This document shows, one piece after another, positions 43,026-52,714 of a DNA stretch of 64,000 nucleotides. The DNA comes from Anaerolineales bacterium HSG25. Lineage in GTDB: Bacteria; Chloroflexota; Anaerolineae; 4572-78; J111. The stretch lies in contig JAUCGA010000008.1 in NCBI GenBank assembly GCA_030377865.1, positions 18,499 through 82,498 on the forward strand, given 5' to 3'. Every line of letters begins with the position of its first letter. The first letter of the stretch is position 1. The notes under the pieces were generated by a model. The model saw nothing but the letters and a program-made list of their open reading frames with translations. It made no database searches and was not told the DNA's origin. A program made the translations under genes and the position numbers.

Positions 43026-44087
43026 ATGAATAAGCAACTTTCTGAGTTTTCAATTACAATTACAATTTATAGCCGTCTTCGTGAAGGAATTAATGTTAAA
43101 TTTTATGTGCGTAATTTGTGTGGCACAACAAAAGATGAAAACCTTGAATATGTCAGAAAAATTCAACAAGAAATTGTTGACGAAATTTATTTTCTAACGG
43201 GTTACGGTATTGATAAAGGCGTTATCCGGTATGATGGTAAGATAGTCAAACAGGATATTTTTTATGGACTTGAACCTCGTTTTGAAAAGATTGATAGAGA
43301 TGGCTGGTTTTCACATAAAGTAAAATTTTCCATCGGGAGTTTTTATTACTGCTCTGGTAAAGTATATAGCTTTAGGCGTGGCAATCCTCGATATCCTTCT
43401 TTTTCTTTGCCTTGTATCTTTATTTCCTCACAAAGGGCCAAGGAATTTGATATCAACGGTCTTACCCGCCCTTTTTTCATCTCAAATAGTTTTCGCTATG
43501 ACAGAGAGAATATTGTCATCAAGAACTTTCTTGATCGTTTTGATGAGCATGGGAATTTGAGCTTTGGGAAGTATCGATATTACACCTCGATACAAAAAGG
43601 CGGAATTTTTGAACTTGCAACGTTGTGGTACGGTTGTTATACACCCAAACAAAAACGTCAAGGTAAAGGTATATCAAACCTACAAACGGTTAAGTTAGCC
43701 AGTAAACCATTAGAGCAAGATAAGCCTGTTTTCAAAACGTCAAAACTGGCTGGATTACCATTAGATGGAACTGATTATGTTTACCTCATCAAAATGGGGC
43801 GGCATAATGTTTATAAGATTGGCAAATCCAATAACCCACAAGAAAGATTGAATGGTTTACAAACTGCCAGCCCCTATAGATTGAAACTACTCCATGCCTT
43901 CAAAGCTGATAATGCTTCTGCGGCTGAGGAAGTTTTGCACCAAGCATTGCATCATGTACGGATGGAGGGAGAGTGGTTTAAATTATCTGAAAAGCAACGA
44001 AATACGGTTCTATCCATATCGACATATCGAGATAAACATTTTATTGTGGATAACAAACAAGTAACGATTGAAATACTGTTGCGATAG
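43026..44087 (+). CDS. Protein with C-terminal GIY-YIG (T5orf172/MUG113) domain and unknown N-terminus
   Basis: About 353 aa. Residues from about 245 on form a T5orf172-type GIY-YIG domain: DYVYLIKMGRHNVYKIGKSN, NPQERLNGLQTASP, then EEVLHQALHHVRMEGEWFKL. Such domains are nicking nucleases or DNA-binding modules of phage and mobile elements. The N-terminal 230 residues are strand-rich and unrecognised. The frame allows GTG at 43014, but ATG at 43026 follows AGGTG. The gene is clearly more A+T-rich than recJ next door, uses AAA/TTT-rich codons and is surrounded by repeats, which suggests recent acquisition. Confidence 0.75.
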   Translation: MNKQLSEFSITITIYSRLREGINVKFYVRNLCGTTKDENLEYVRKIQQEIVDEIYFLTGYGIDKGVIRYDGKIVKQDIFYGLEPRFEKIDRDGWFSHKVKFSIGSFYYCSGKVYSFRRGNPRYPSFSLPCIFISSQRAKEFDINGLTRPFFISNSFRYDRENIVIKNFLDRFDEHGNLSFGKYRYYTSIQKGGIFELATLWYGCYTPKQKRQGKGISNLQTVKLASKPLEQDKPVFKTSKLAGLPLDGTDYVYLIKMGRHNVYKIGKSNNPQERLNGLQTASPYRLKLLHAFKADNASAAEEVLHQALHHVRMEGEWFKLSEKQRNTVLSISTYRDKHFIVDNKQVTIEILLR

Positions 44088-44119
44088 GGTGCAACTGCCT
44101 TAGTACCCGACAGCCAAAC

Positions 44120-44263
44120 TACAGTTTGAAACCGTCACTTCCACATGTCATGCCCGAATGTCGTTATCGGGCATCCACCTTGTCTGTAGAAAATGGATTC
44201 CCGCCAAAAGCATGCGGGAATGACATGTTAAAAAGTTCTGTTCTCATTCTAATCGCAGTATAA
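44120..44263. repeat. Dispersed repeat, TCATGCCCGAATG family, copy 2
   Basis: AGTTTGAAACCGTCACTTCC to TTCTAATCGCAGTATA; same order of inner palindromes as the copy at 32494. Confidence 0.8.
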
Positions 44264-44329
44264 CGCAGAGATTCGCAGAGGAAAAGCGGATTTTTTGTTC
44301 GTATCCCGTTATACAATAGGATTTAAGCT

Positions 44330-46711
44330 ATGTCAGCATGGCACTACCCAACCGACATCTACCTCCCCCCCGACCTGCTTGATTTTACCGGCTCGGAACT
44401 GTTGACGCGCCTGCTGGTTCAACGTGGTATCTCGACTATGGGGCAGGCTCGCCCTTTTCTCGACCCGACCTATTATCTGCCCACCTCGGCCCATGTTTTT
44501 CCTGACATGGCTGAGGCCGTCGAACGCCTACAACAGGCGATTGACCAACAAGAGACAATCTGTGTCTGGGGCGATTTTGACGCGGACGGCCAAACCTCGA
44601 CCACGTTACTGGTCTCCATGTTACGGCACTTAGGTGGGCAGGTCAGTTACTATATCCCAAACCGACTAACGGAATCACACGGTATAAAACTTCCGGCTCT
44701 TGAGCGGATTCTGGCTCAAGGCGTGGGACTGATTGTCACCTGCGACACCGGTATCGCCGCGCATGAGGCCGTCAGCATGGCTAAAACTGCTGGCGTTGAC
44801 GTGATTATCACCGACCATCATGATTTAGATGAAACCCTGCCCCCCGCCCATGCCGTCATCAACCCCAAACGATTGCCCGAAACTCACCCCCTGCGTGAAC
44901 TCCCCGGTGTGGGCGTGGCCTACAAACTGGCCGAAGCCCTCTACTCGGCCATGTCGCCGACTCAATCGCTTGACCATCTGCTTGACTTGGTCGCGCTCGG
45001 CATTGTGGCTGACATCGCCAAACAGACCGGCGACACCCGCTACCTGCTCCAACAAGGTTTACCGATTTTGAGCCAAACTCGCCGAGTGGGGCTACGGCGT
45101 ATCATCGAAAATAGTCGCCTCAAAAGTGACCGCTTAACCGAAGAGCATATCGGCTTTTGGATTGGCCCGCGGCTCAATGCGTTGGGACGGTTGGGCGATG
45201 CCAATTTAGCTGTCGAACTGCTCACCACCACCGACACGGTGCGAGCCAACCTACTTGCCACCCAATTAGAGGGGCTGAACGAGCAGAGGAAATTGCTGGT
45301 CGAGCAAGTGACGAATGAAGCCTTGGCTCAAATCGAAACCACACCTTCCCTGCTCGACTATAACGCGCTGGTGCTGGCTGGCCCCAATTGGCATCCGGGA
45401 GTCATCGGTATTGCGGCTAGTCGGCTGGTCGAAAAATTTGGCAGGCCGACCATACTTATCGCCCTGCAAGGCTCGGCGATTCTTAAACCGACACGATCAG
45501 TTAGCCATGTTTCTGATCGTGCCAAACATTCAGCCGACACCGTATCGACTCAACAACCGAGGGCGACACAGTTAGGTCGTGGTTCAGCTCGTTCGGTGGC
45601 TGGATGTGATATTCACCAAGCCATTAAATCACAGGCTGACTTGCTCGTCAGTTTTGGCGGACATCCCATGGCCGCGGGCTTGGCTTTGCCGGTTGAAAAT
45701 ATCCTACCCTTCCGGCGGGGTTTGTCTGAGGCGCTGGCCGGATGTCAAGAGACCACCGAATCCCAATTTAAGATTGACACGTTGGTCAGCCTGAATCAAC
45801 TCTCGATTGACCTGTTGACGACGATTCAGCGGTTGGCTCCGTTTGGCAACGGTAATCCGTCCGTTCTGCTGGCTTGTCAAGGGGTGACAATTGTTAACGA
45901 AACGGTATTTGGTAAGCAAAAAGCGCATAAACGGGTACTCATTGCCGATGATAATGGTCATCAGCAAACAGTAATTTGGTGGGGTGGGGTGAAAGAACTA
46001 TCGCCCGAAGGTCGGTTCGATTTGGCTTTCACCATCAGCCGTGACGATTTTCGGGGTGGCGACGCGATTCAGCTAGAATGGCAGGCGGCTCGGCAATGGC
46101 AAACTGCGGTGGAACTGACCGTCAAACCGACCTTGGTTGATTGGCAACGCCAGCCGAATCTTGTCACCCAAATTCAACAACTGCCCGCTTGCATGGTCTG
46201 GGGTGAGGCCACCTCGCCAGTGCAAGGAGTAACGTTTCAACCGCGGTATCAGCTACAACCATGCCAAAATCTCATTTTGTGGACAGTTCCGCCCGACGAT
46301 AGCACCTATCAGCAAACGGTATTGCAGACTCGGCCTCACCAAATATTTCTGGTCGGACGAGACTCTGCTTTTGACCAACTGCCTGCTTTTATTCGACAGT
46401 TGATGGGCCTGATTAAGTATAGTTTGCAACATAAACATGGCATTGTTACATGGGCACATGTGGCCGCGGCCTTGGGGCATACCATCGCTACCACCCGCTT
46501 AGGGGTTGATTGGCTGGTGGCGCAGGGCAAACTACTCATCCAATCTGAGGGGCAGGCCAGAATCACCGTCCAGCCGACTCAACACCCACCCCAACCGAGC
46601 CAAGTCGCTACCATCGAGGCGCAACTTACATCTGCCTTAGCCGAAACATCAGCCTATCGTCGTTTTTTTCGGGATAAATTCAAGAAGGATTGTGAAAAAC
46701 AACCTGCATGA
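44330..46711 (+). CDS. recJ: Single-stranded-DNA-specific exonuclease RecJ
   Basis: 793 aa. A 5'-3' ssDNA exonuclease of recombination and repair. DHH motifs: DFDADGQTSTTLLVSML (motif I), TCDTGIAAHEA, ITDHHDL (DHH), and the DHHA1 part HPGVIGIAASRLVEKFGRP, GRGSARSV and SFGGHPMAAGLAL. An OB-like domain follows (about 500-600). The last 200 residues extend beyond the core and include a winged-helix-like segment (KHGIVTWAHVAAALGHTIAT). About 33 extra residues before GRGSARS are a palindromic insertion (45480-45575). The stop overlaps the start of the next gene by ATGA. Confidence 0.93.
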   Translation: MSAWHYPTDIYLPPDLLDFTGSELLTRLLVQRGISTMGQARPFLDPTYYLPTSAHVFPDMAEAVERLQQAIDQQETICVWGDFDADGQTSTTLLVSMLRHLGGQVSYYIPNRLTESHGIKLPALERILAQGVGLIVTCDTGIAAHEAVSMAKTAGVDVIITDHHDLDETLPPAHAVINPKRLPETHPLRELPGVGVAYKLAEALYSAMSPTQSLDHLLDLVALGIVADIAKQTGDTRYLLQQGLPILSQTRRVGLRRIIENSRLKSDRLTEEHIGFWIGPRLNALGRLGDANLAVELLTTTDTVRANLLATQLEGLNEQRKLLVEQVTNEALAQIETTPSLLDYNALVLAGPNWHPGVIGIAASRLVEKFGRPTILIALQGSAILKPTRSVSHVSDRAKHSADTVSTQQPRATQLGRGSARSVAGCDIHQAIKSQADLLVSFGGHPMAAGLALPVENILPFRRGLSEALAGCQETTESQFKIDTLVSLNQLSIDLLTTIQRLAPFGNGNPSVLLACQGVTIVNETVFGKQKAHKRVLIADDNGHQQTVIWWGGVKELSPEGRFDLAFTISRDDFRGGDAIQLEWQAARQWQTAVELTVKPTLVDWQRQPNLVTQIQQLPACMVWGEATSPVQGVTFQPRYQLQPCQNLILWTVPPDDSTYQQTVLQTRPHQIFLVGRDSAFDQLPAFIRQLMGLIKYSLQHKHGIVTWAHVAAALGHTIATTRLGVDWLVAQGKLLIQSEGQARITVQPTQHPPQPSQVATIEAQLTSALAETSAYRRFFRDKFKKDCEKQPA
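45492..45521. repeat. In-frame palindrome inside recJ
   Basis: CACGATCAG / CTGATCGTG with a 12-base loop, central to a segment of about 95 bp that interrupts the normally continuous IAL...GRGSARS region. The frame is kept. Confidence 0.6.
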
Positions 46712-49263
46712 AACACCTGCCCCATCTCCTCCTCGCCGTACTAATCGCTAGTTTTGCCCTCTTTTTTAGCACGCTGGCTCTACAACAACATGCCACCTTT
46801 CAAACCAACGGTCTCGATTTGGGCAATGTTGACCAAACCTTGTGGAACACGGCGCATGGTCGCTTTTTGCAGTTCAGTCTCATGTGGCCGATTGAGTCGC
46901 GGTTGGCGCTCCATGTGGAACCGATTTTGCTGGTATTTGTGCCGTTCTACTGGCTTAACCTCGGCGGGTCGACCCTCTTGCTCGTTAGTCAAGCTAGTTT
47001 TGTCGCGCTAGGAGCTTGGCCGCTTTATCTGATTGCTCGGCATGAACTATTGGGGCGGGGTGATGCTTCGAGTAAACGGAGAACTGTTTTTTTACCTTAC
47101 CTCTGTCTGATTTTTCCCCTCGCTTACCTGCTCCTACCAACCCTCGAATCAGCCGTATTGTTCGACTTCCATGCCGTCACCCTCGCCCCGACCTTTATTC
47201 TGCTGGCATGGTATGCCCTGCTCAAACGGTGGGATAAACGGTTTATCCTATTTATCATGCTGACTATGGCTTGCAAAGAGGACATGCCTCTGCTGATTGG
47301 CATGCTCGGTCTGTATATTGCATTGGTCGAAAAGCGGTATCGCCTTGCTGGTGTCACCATCGCTCTGAGCGTCGTTTGGTTTGTGGTCGCGTTATTCATT
47401 ATTCAACCCCAATTTGCGGCCCAAGGCAATATTCAGCTTGACCGTTATGCTTGGCTGGGTGACTCGCCCACGTCCATCATCAGCACAATTCTTACCCAAC
47501 CCGACTTGATTGTCGATCATCTGTGGAACAAAGCCAACCTGCCCAACTATCTGAGCATGCTGTTTTACCCAACCGCCTTTTTAGCCCTGTTTAGTCCGTT
47601 GACTCTGCTCCCGATTTTGCCCAACATGGCGATTAACTTGCTCAGCGACAACCCCTTTACATGGCGCTTGGAGGATTTTCATTACGGCGCGCCTTTTGCC
47701 CCGTTTATTCTAATTGCCACACTTCAGACGGTTAGTCGGGTCAATCGTTGGTTGGGCGATGTAGCATCGGCTAACGTTGCAGAATTACCGGACTTTACAC
47801 CCTCTCCCAGCCTCCCCCGTACGCAACAAGCTTCCCCCCCTTTGGGGGGGACTGAGGGGGGGCGAGATGCTCAACCGCTCGAGTTTTCATTTGTAAAACC
47901 CATGTTTCAGCAGACCATGCTGATTTTACTCATAGCCCTCATGCTGATCTGTTCTGTGCAATACCATTATTATCGCGGTTTTACCCCTCCGGCGCGTCCG
48001 TTTTTATGGCCGGTTATTACATCGCATCATGAGCAGGTCAGCCAGTTTTTGGTGACTATTCCATCCGATATGCCCTTGCTGACCCAGCCGAGTCTGGCTC
48101 CCCATTTGACCCACCGAGCCGTGATATATAACCAGTTCGATTATCTGACCGATCCGACCGACACGGCTCAACCTGTGGCCGGGATTTTGTTCGACCTGAG
48201 CAGTATCGAAAATATCGGAGCTATCCATGAATATCTGGCTCAAACCCTACCGAACTCTGAAACATACAGGGTTCAGTACGTTCAAGATGGACTGCTATAC
48301 CTGACCGTCGAGCCGTCACCTGATCCGCCGCCCGACCTAACTGCCCTGTTTCGCCCGTCGCCCTATCAGCATGCCCTGCCTATCTACAATTTACCGGCTG
48401 ATTTTGGCGAGCAGATTCGCCTGCACACCCACAGCCTCCATTTTAATCGGCAAGAGGAAGTCGAACTGACTGTTGAGTTGGAAGCCCTCGCGGTACTTTC
48501 TGCCGACCTACAAGCGGCGCTCTATCTGCTTGACGAAGCAGGTCAGCCGGTGGGAGCCACCACCGATTTACAGCCCCTACAAGTCTGGTTGCCGCCAGAT
48601 ACTTGGCAAATCGGCGAGCGGATATTCCTCCATTTTAACACCCTGCCGTGGTACACCCGTGAGACTCCTACCTATCGCTTGGCGTTGGGCCTAGTTCAGG
48701 GGGACGATTTATGGAATATGGCGCAACGGCTACGACCGCAAATCAACCAACCGACCAGTCTCAGTCCTCGCATTGTTGCCGATGGCACGCTTTTGGAGGT
48801 GGCTCGTTTTGAGCAGGTGTGGGGCATGCCCAATGGCATGCCACTGGTTCGACAGTTTCAGGCTCCAGATGTGGACAACCTTCGTCAGGATGATTTTAGC
48901 GGGCTGATTCAACTTGTCGGGCATGACCCAATCAACCTGATTGACGATCAACTGTCTGTAACGCTATATTGGCAAGCCGATGCAATGCTGACTAGTTCGC
49001 TCCCACACTTTGTTAGGTTTGTTCAGTTGATTGGCCCCGATGGACAACTTTATGGTCAGTATGATTCTCCGCCCGATAATGGGCATTATCCCACCCCATT
49101 ATGGCAACCGAGTGAGGTGATCAGCGACATGGTCAGCTTTCCGGTCAATAGCCCCCGTCCAACCGGAAACTACATGCTCCATGTTGGATTCTACAACCCC
49201 GACACCGGGGAACGTCTGCCGCTAACCAGTGGGGCGGATCATGGGGAGTTGTTGCTGAAATAG
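46708..49263 (+). CDS. DUF2079 integral membrane protein
   Basis: 851 aa. The DUF2079 pattern is clear: DLGNVDQTLWNTAHGRFLQF, then SRLALHVEPILLVFVPFYWL and about nine membrane helices up to residue 415, followed by an extracytoplasmic beta-rich C-terminal domain like those of the GT-C proteins at 25646 and 27898 (HVGFYNPDTGERLPLTSG). DUF2079 proteins resemble GT-C transferases; substrate unknown. Overlap with recJ by 4 bp implies co-translation. An in-frame repeat at 47801-47866 encodes SLPRTQQASPPLGGTEGG. Confidence 0.85.
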   Translation: MKHLPHLLLAVLIASFALFFSTLALQQHATFQTNGLDLGNVDQTLWNTAHGRFLQFSLMWPIESRLALHVEPILLVFVPFYWLNLGGSTLLLVSQASFVALGAWPLYLIARHELLGRGDASSKRRTVFLPYLCLIFPLAYLLLPTLESAVLFDFHAVTLAPTFILLAWYALLKRWDKRFILFIMLTMACKEDMPLLIGMLGLYIALVEKRYRLAGVTIALSVVWFVVALFIIQPQFAAQGNIQLDRYAWLGDSPTSIISTILTQPDLIVDHLWNKANLPNYLSMLFYPTAFLALFSPLTLLPILPNMAINLLSDNPFTWRLEDFHYGAPFAPFILIATLQTVSRVNRWLGDVASANVAELPDFTPSPSLPRTQQASPPLGGTEGGRDAQPLEFSFVKPMFQQTMLILLIALMLICSVQYHYYRGFTPPARPFLWPVITSHHEQVSQFLVTIPSDMPLLTQPSLAPHLTHRAVIYNQFDYLTDPTDTAQPVAGILFDLSSIENIGAIHEYLAQTLPNSETYRVQYVQDGLLYLTVEPSPDPPPDLTALFRPSPYQHALPIYNLPADFGEQIRLHTHSLHFNRQEEVELTVELEALAVLSADLQAALYLLDEAGQPVGATTDLQPLQVWLPPDTWQIGERIFLHFNTLPWYTRETPTYRLALGLVQGDDLWNMAQRLRPQINQPTSLSPRIVADGTLLEVARFEQVWGMPNGMPLVRQFQAPDVDNLRQDDFSGLIQLVGHDPINLIDDQLSVTLYWQADAMLTSSLPHFVRFVQLIGPDGQLYGQYDSPPDNGHYPTPLWQPSEVISDMVSFPVNSPRPTGNYMLHVGFYNPDTGERLPLTSGADHGELLLK
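47801..47866. repeat. In-frame C/G-run palindromic repeat in the DUF2079 gene
   Basis: CCTCTCCCAGCCTCCCC, then CTTCCCCCCCTTTGGGGGGG and ACTGAGGGGGGG. It falls in a soluble loop just before a membrane helix and encodes the same ASPPLGGTEGGR peptide as the unit at 28824. Confidence 0.75.
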
Positions 49264-49467
49264 CAGTCAAGTAAAAGGTTTGCAGAGTTATCTCCTCCGA
49301 GGTATGTAGTTTTCCTCGGAGGTGTTCCGCCCCAATAAATTGGGTACTACAAACCTTGCCTCAAAATCCTAATCAAAATAAAAACAGCTCGCCCCAATTT
49401 GGCGCGAACTGACGACGGTTCAATAGATTGATTTATATAGATTTACAGTGCTGAATCAAGTAACCAC

Positions 49468-49650
49468 TTAAACGCTCATAGCCTCAAGAACGACTGCAAT
49501 TAAGGCTAAAAGCCCGCCCCCTAACAACAGATATGCAAGGGAAACAATGATGACAGCACAGTATAAAATGACCTGTTTGACCGGTTTCGGCCAAACATGG
49601 AGTGGGGGTAACCCAACAATAGCCGGACGTGAAATAATTGGTAAATGCAT
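49468..49650 (-). CDS. Small single-pass membrane peptide
   Basis: 60 aa from MHLPIISRPAIV, with AGGAG at ideal spacing, which rules out the longer start at 49674. The N-terminal 25 residues are Pro-rich and soluble (GLPPLHVWPKP), then one hydrophobic helix QVILYCAVIIVSLAYLLLGG continues to the end. Unknown function, transcribed alone and opposite to recJ-DUF2079. Confidence 0.6.
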   Translation of the reverse strand: MHLPIISRPAIVGLPPLHVWPKPVKQVILYCAVIIVSLAYLLLGGGLLALIAVVLEAMSV

Positions 49651-49700
49651 CTTGTTCTCCTTATATGTTGTCAAACTACAATGTTTGTATTTGAGCCTTA

Positions 49701-49822
49701 CCCGACAAAAAGTTTAGCTTAGACTAATTATGGAATGATATTTGACAGAATTAACAGAATTAACAAGATTAAAAGCAAAAAATCCTGTCAAAAAAATCTT
49801 TTCTCTAAATCAAGATGTCGGG
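49701..49822. repeat. TIR repeat, CCCGACA family, copy 3 (inverted)
   Basis: CCCGACAAAAAGTTTAGC to GATGTCGGG with TTGACAGAATTAACAG and AAAATCCTGTCAAAAA. The rest of 49651-50229 is A+T-rich with no gene and no clear hairpin. Confidence 0.75.
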
Positions 49823-50229
49823 TGCCAAGTACTTAAGCTAAATTATTTGTTGATATTAGTATATCATAATATTAGCAAATATCAATGGGTTTTTATATAT
49901 AGCCCAAAATAAAAAATTATTCTCTTCTATATAATATATAACCCCAAACTCAACATTTAGTTGCGGCTAATGACCAAATATTTTTAACCAGTTTTTGATA
50001 TGGTTATCCCATCGCAGATTTTACTTACAGGCATGAACATCGAGGCAAATGAGGCAGTCATAAACCTATCGAGACATCTATATAAGCAGTTTGACAGCAG
50101 GTTAAATTGATACTATACTGTAAAAAATTGGGCTAAGTTAATCACTTAACCTGTTACACCTCTTTTTAATCTTCAATATATACCTTTTCTTTTCAAACAA
50201 ATCTCACTTAGGGAATATTTTCAGACGAA

Positions 50230-50940
50230 ATGAATATCTCGGAAACGGCTGAGAACTATGATGTCTCTCAATATGAGCGCCCGTCAGTTACCGTTGACGT
50301 TGTTATTTTTAGCCTCTTTGATGAAGATTTACGCGTTTTGCTGGTAAAACGTCGTTCATGGCCCAGCAAAGGCATGTGGGCAATTCCGGGTGGTTTTGTC
50401 CATATTGACGAAACGTTAGAAGATGCCGCGTATCGTGAATTGGCCGAGGAAACCCATGTCACTCGTGACCAAGTCTATTTGGAGCAACTCTACACCTTTG
50501 GCAATCCCGGTCGTGACCCCCGCACTCGAGTAATTACAGTCGCTTATTTTACCATTGTTAGTGCCGACCAACTTGCCCCACAAGCTGATGATGATGCCAC
50601 TGATGTAGGCTGGTTTTCGGTTTATGCCCCACCCCCGCTTGCCTTTGATCATGCCCAAATTATCGAATATGCCCTAAAACGATTGCGTTATAAACTGGAA
50701 TACAGTGCGGTTGGGTTCCAGTTTTTGCCCGAAAAATTCACCCTACGCGAACTGCAAACTGCCTACGAGATAGTACTCGGTACCAAGTTAGACAAGGGCA
50801 ATTTTCGGAGCAAGCTTCGTAAAGCTAACGTACTAGAAATCGTAGATGGGTACCGTAACACCGGTGGTCGTCCGGCTCGTCTCTATCGTTTTCGTGAAGA
50901 TGCCGTAGCCGAAGTTAAGACTCGTCGCTTATTCCCATAA
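50230..50940 (+). CDS. Nudix-domain protein with winged helix, NrtR-like
   Basis: 236 aa. An N-terminal Nudix domain (PSVTVDVVIFSL, then Nudix box GGFVHIDETLEDAAYRELAE with EET following) is joined to a C-terminal winged-helix segment (FTLRELQTAYEIVLGTKLDK, NFRSKLRKANVLEIV, GGRPARLYRF). This architecture is that of NrtR regulators of NAD metabolism and related sugar-responsive Nudix regulators. The Nudix box keeps the catalytic Glu residues, so hydrolysis of an ADP-ribose-type ligand is possible. Target genes are not evident; the glg genes lie 450 bp downstream on the same strand. Confidence 0.85.
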   Translation: MNISETAENYDVSQYERPSVTVDVVIFSLFDEDLRVLLVKRRSWPSKGMWAIPGGFVHIDETLEDAAYRELAEETHVTRDQVYLEQLYTFGNPGRDPRTRVITVAYFTIVSADQLAPQADDDATDVGWFSVYAPPPLAFDHAQIIEYALKRLRYKLEYSAVGFQFLPEKFTLRELQTAYEIVLGTKLDKGNFRSKLRKANVLEIVDGYRNTGGRPARLYRFREDAVAEVKTRRLFP

Positions 50941-51001
50941 ATAATCCATAAAAACCATCCGGTAAGGTTACATGTACTGGATGTGAAAAATACTTAAATT
51001 A

Positions 51002-51104
51002 TGTAGTGGTCAGCTTGATGTTGAAAACGGAGTGCAACGGGTTTAGCCGTTGCTACAGGCAATGGCTGAACCCATTGCACTCCAACATCATCTTGACCAC
51101 CACA
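51002..51104. repeat. Modular TIR repeat (GTGGTCA ends), core type B, copy 2
   Basis: TGTAGTGGTCAGCTTGATGT to ATCATCTTGACCACCACA with GGAGTGCAACGGGTTTAGCC paired to GGCTGAACCCATTGCACTCC. It is followed by a diverged CCCGACA-family core at 51125-51280. No gene in 50941-51390. Confidence 0.8.
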
Positions 51105-51390
51105 AAAATACTTAAATTATTCAAAAATTTGTTATTTCATTCATGATCTGACATATTGATAAAACCAAAAGCATTTTTCGACAGGATTAACAAGATTAAC
51201 AGGATTTTTTTGCTTGTAATCCGGTCAATCCCGTTAATCCTGTCAGATATTGTTTTAGGCATGTTGAAACGATAAACTTCTGATTATTATTGTTGTTGGT
51301 CGTTTGTTACTGGTCATCGGTTGTCACTCCATTTTTGCCAACCCACATCATCAATAACCAGCGACTAATAGCTCAGATTAGGACGCAAGG

Positions 51391-52653
51391 ATGCAAACAT
51401 TAGCTGTGTTAATGGCTGGTGGGGCTGGTACTCGTTTAACCGTTTTGTCCGATAAACGAGCCAAACCCGCAGTCCCTTTCGCCGGTAAATACCGGCTTCT
51501 TGATTTTACACTCTCAAACTGCGTTAATTCTGGTATTTATGATGTCGCCATCTTGACCCAATACCGCCCCCATTCGCTTAATGACCATATCGGCATTGGC
51601 AAACCGTGGGATTTGGATCGTCAACGGGGTGGGGTTCATCTGCGCCAACCGTATCAAGGCAGTGGCGATGATTTTGACTGGTATCGCGGTACGGCTGATG
51701 CTGTCTATCGGAACCTTGATTTTATTCAAGAGAAAAACCCAGAAACTGTCCTCGTTTTGGGGAGTGATCATATTTACAAAATGGATTATCGGCCTATGAT
51801 GCAATTTCATCAAGACAAAGGGGCTGACCTGACCGTTGGCGTGATGCACATTCCTTTGGAAGAGACCGATCGTTTTGGGATTATGACCGCCAATGACGAG
51901 ATGCGTATCACCGAATTTACCGAAAAGCCAGCCAAGCGTGACAAAGGAACTCTGGCCTCTATGGGTATCTATATCTTTAATACTCAAAAAATGGTTGACC
52001 GTCTATCCGAAGGTGAGGATGGCCGTTCTCGAATTGACTTTGGTCACGATGTTATTCCGAGCATGATTAGCGAGGATAATGTTTTTGCTTACGAGTTTGA
52101 CGGTTACTGGGTTGATGTCGGAACGCTACAGTCATTCTGGGAGACCAATCTGGCGCTGGCTGACCCAGATGAAAGAGATGTACTAAATCTGCATGACCCG
52201 GACTGGGTGATCCATACCCGTAGTGAAGAGCGTCCACCTGTTAAGCTGGGGCCGCAAGCGCAAGTCAAAAAGAGTCTGCTCTCTAACGGTTGTGTCATTC
52301 GAGGTCAGGTTGAAAACTCTGTCCTGTCACCGGGCGTTTATGTCTCACCGGGCGCGGTGGTTAAAAATTCGGTAGTGATTAACGATGTCTGGATTGGCTC
52401 CGGTGCAGTTTTAGACCGAGTGATTGTTGATGAAGGCGCGGTGATTGGAGCAAACACTCAACTCGGGTATGGTGATGATAACGATACCGTCAATAAAAAA
52501 TTGTCTGACAGAATGACCACCGGTATCACCGTGGTTGGCTCCAAAGCCCATGTTCCAGCAGGTATAAAAGTTGGTCGTAACGTTCTCATCGGTTCCGACC
52601 GCTCAGAATCAGATTTTCCGGGAACAGACATCGCAAGTGGGGAGACGGTTTAA
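51391..52653 (+). CDS. glgC: Glucose-1-phosphate adenylyltransferase, catalytic paralogue
   Basis: 420 aa. It makes ADP-glucose for glycogen from ATP and glucose-1-phosphate. The nucleotide loop MAGGAGTRL (8-16), [14 protein letters not shown] with its substrate-binding Lys, [23 protein letters not shown] and EFTEKP are all intact. The C-terminal left-handed beta-helix is seen as hexapeptide-type turns ([20 protein letters not shown]). A second paralogue starts 61 bp downstream, so this is a two-gene operon. Confidence 0.94.
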   Translation: MQTLAVLMAGGAGTRLTVLSDKRAKPAVPFAGKYRLLDFTLSNCVNSGIYDVAILTQYRPHSLNDHIGIGKPWDLDRQRGGVHLRQPYQGSGDDFDWYRGTADAVYRNLDFIQEKNPETVLVLGSDHIYKMDYRPMMQFHQDKGADLTVGVMHIPLEETDRFGIMTANDEMRITEFTEKPAKRDKGTLASMGIYIFNTQKMVDRLSEGEDGRSRIDFGHDVIPSMISEDNVFAYEFDGYWVDVGTLQSFWETNLALADPDERDVLNLHDPDWVIHTRSEERPPVKLGPQAQVKKSLLSNGCVIRGQVENSVLSPGVYVSPGAVVKNSVVINDVWIGSGAVLDRVIVDEGAVIGANTQLGYGDDNDTVNKKLSDRMTTGITVVGSKAHVPAGIKVGRNVLIGSDRSESDFPGTDIASGETV

Positions 52654-52714
52654 CCGATAGACACAAGATGGTAGATCGATTTATCTATCATTTTTTGCCT
52701 ATTCATATAACATT

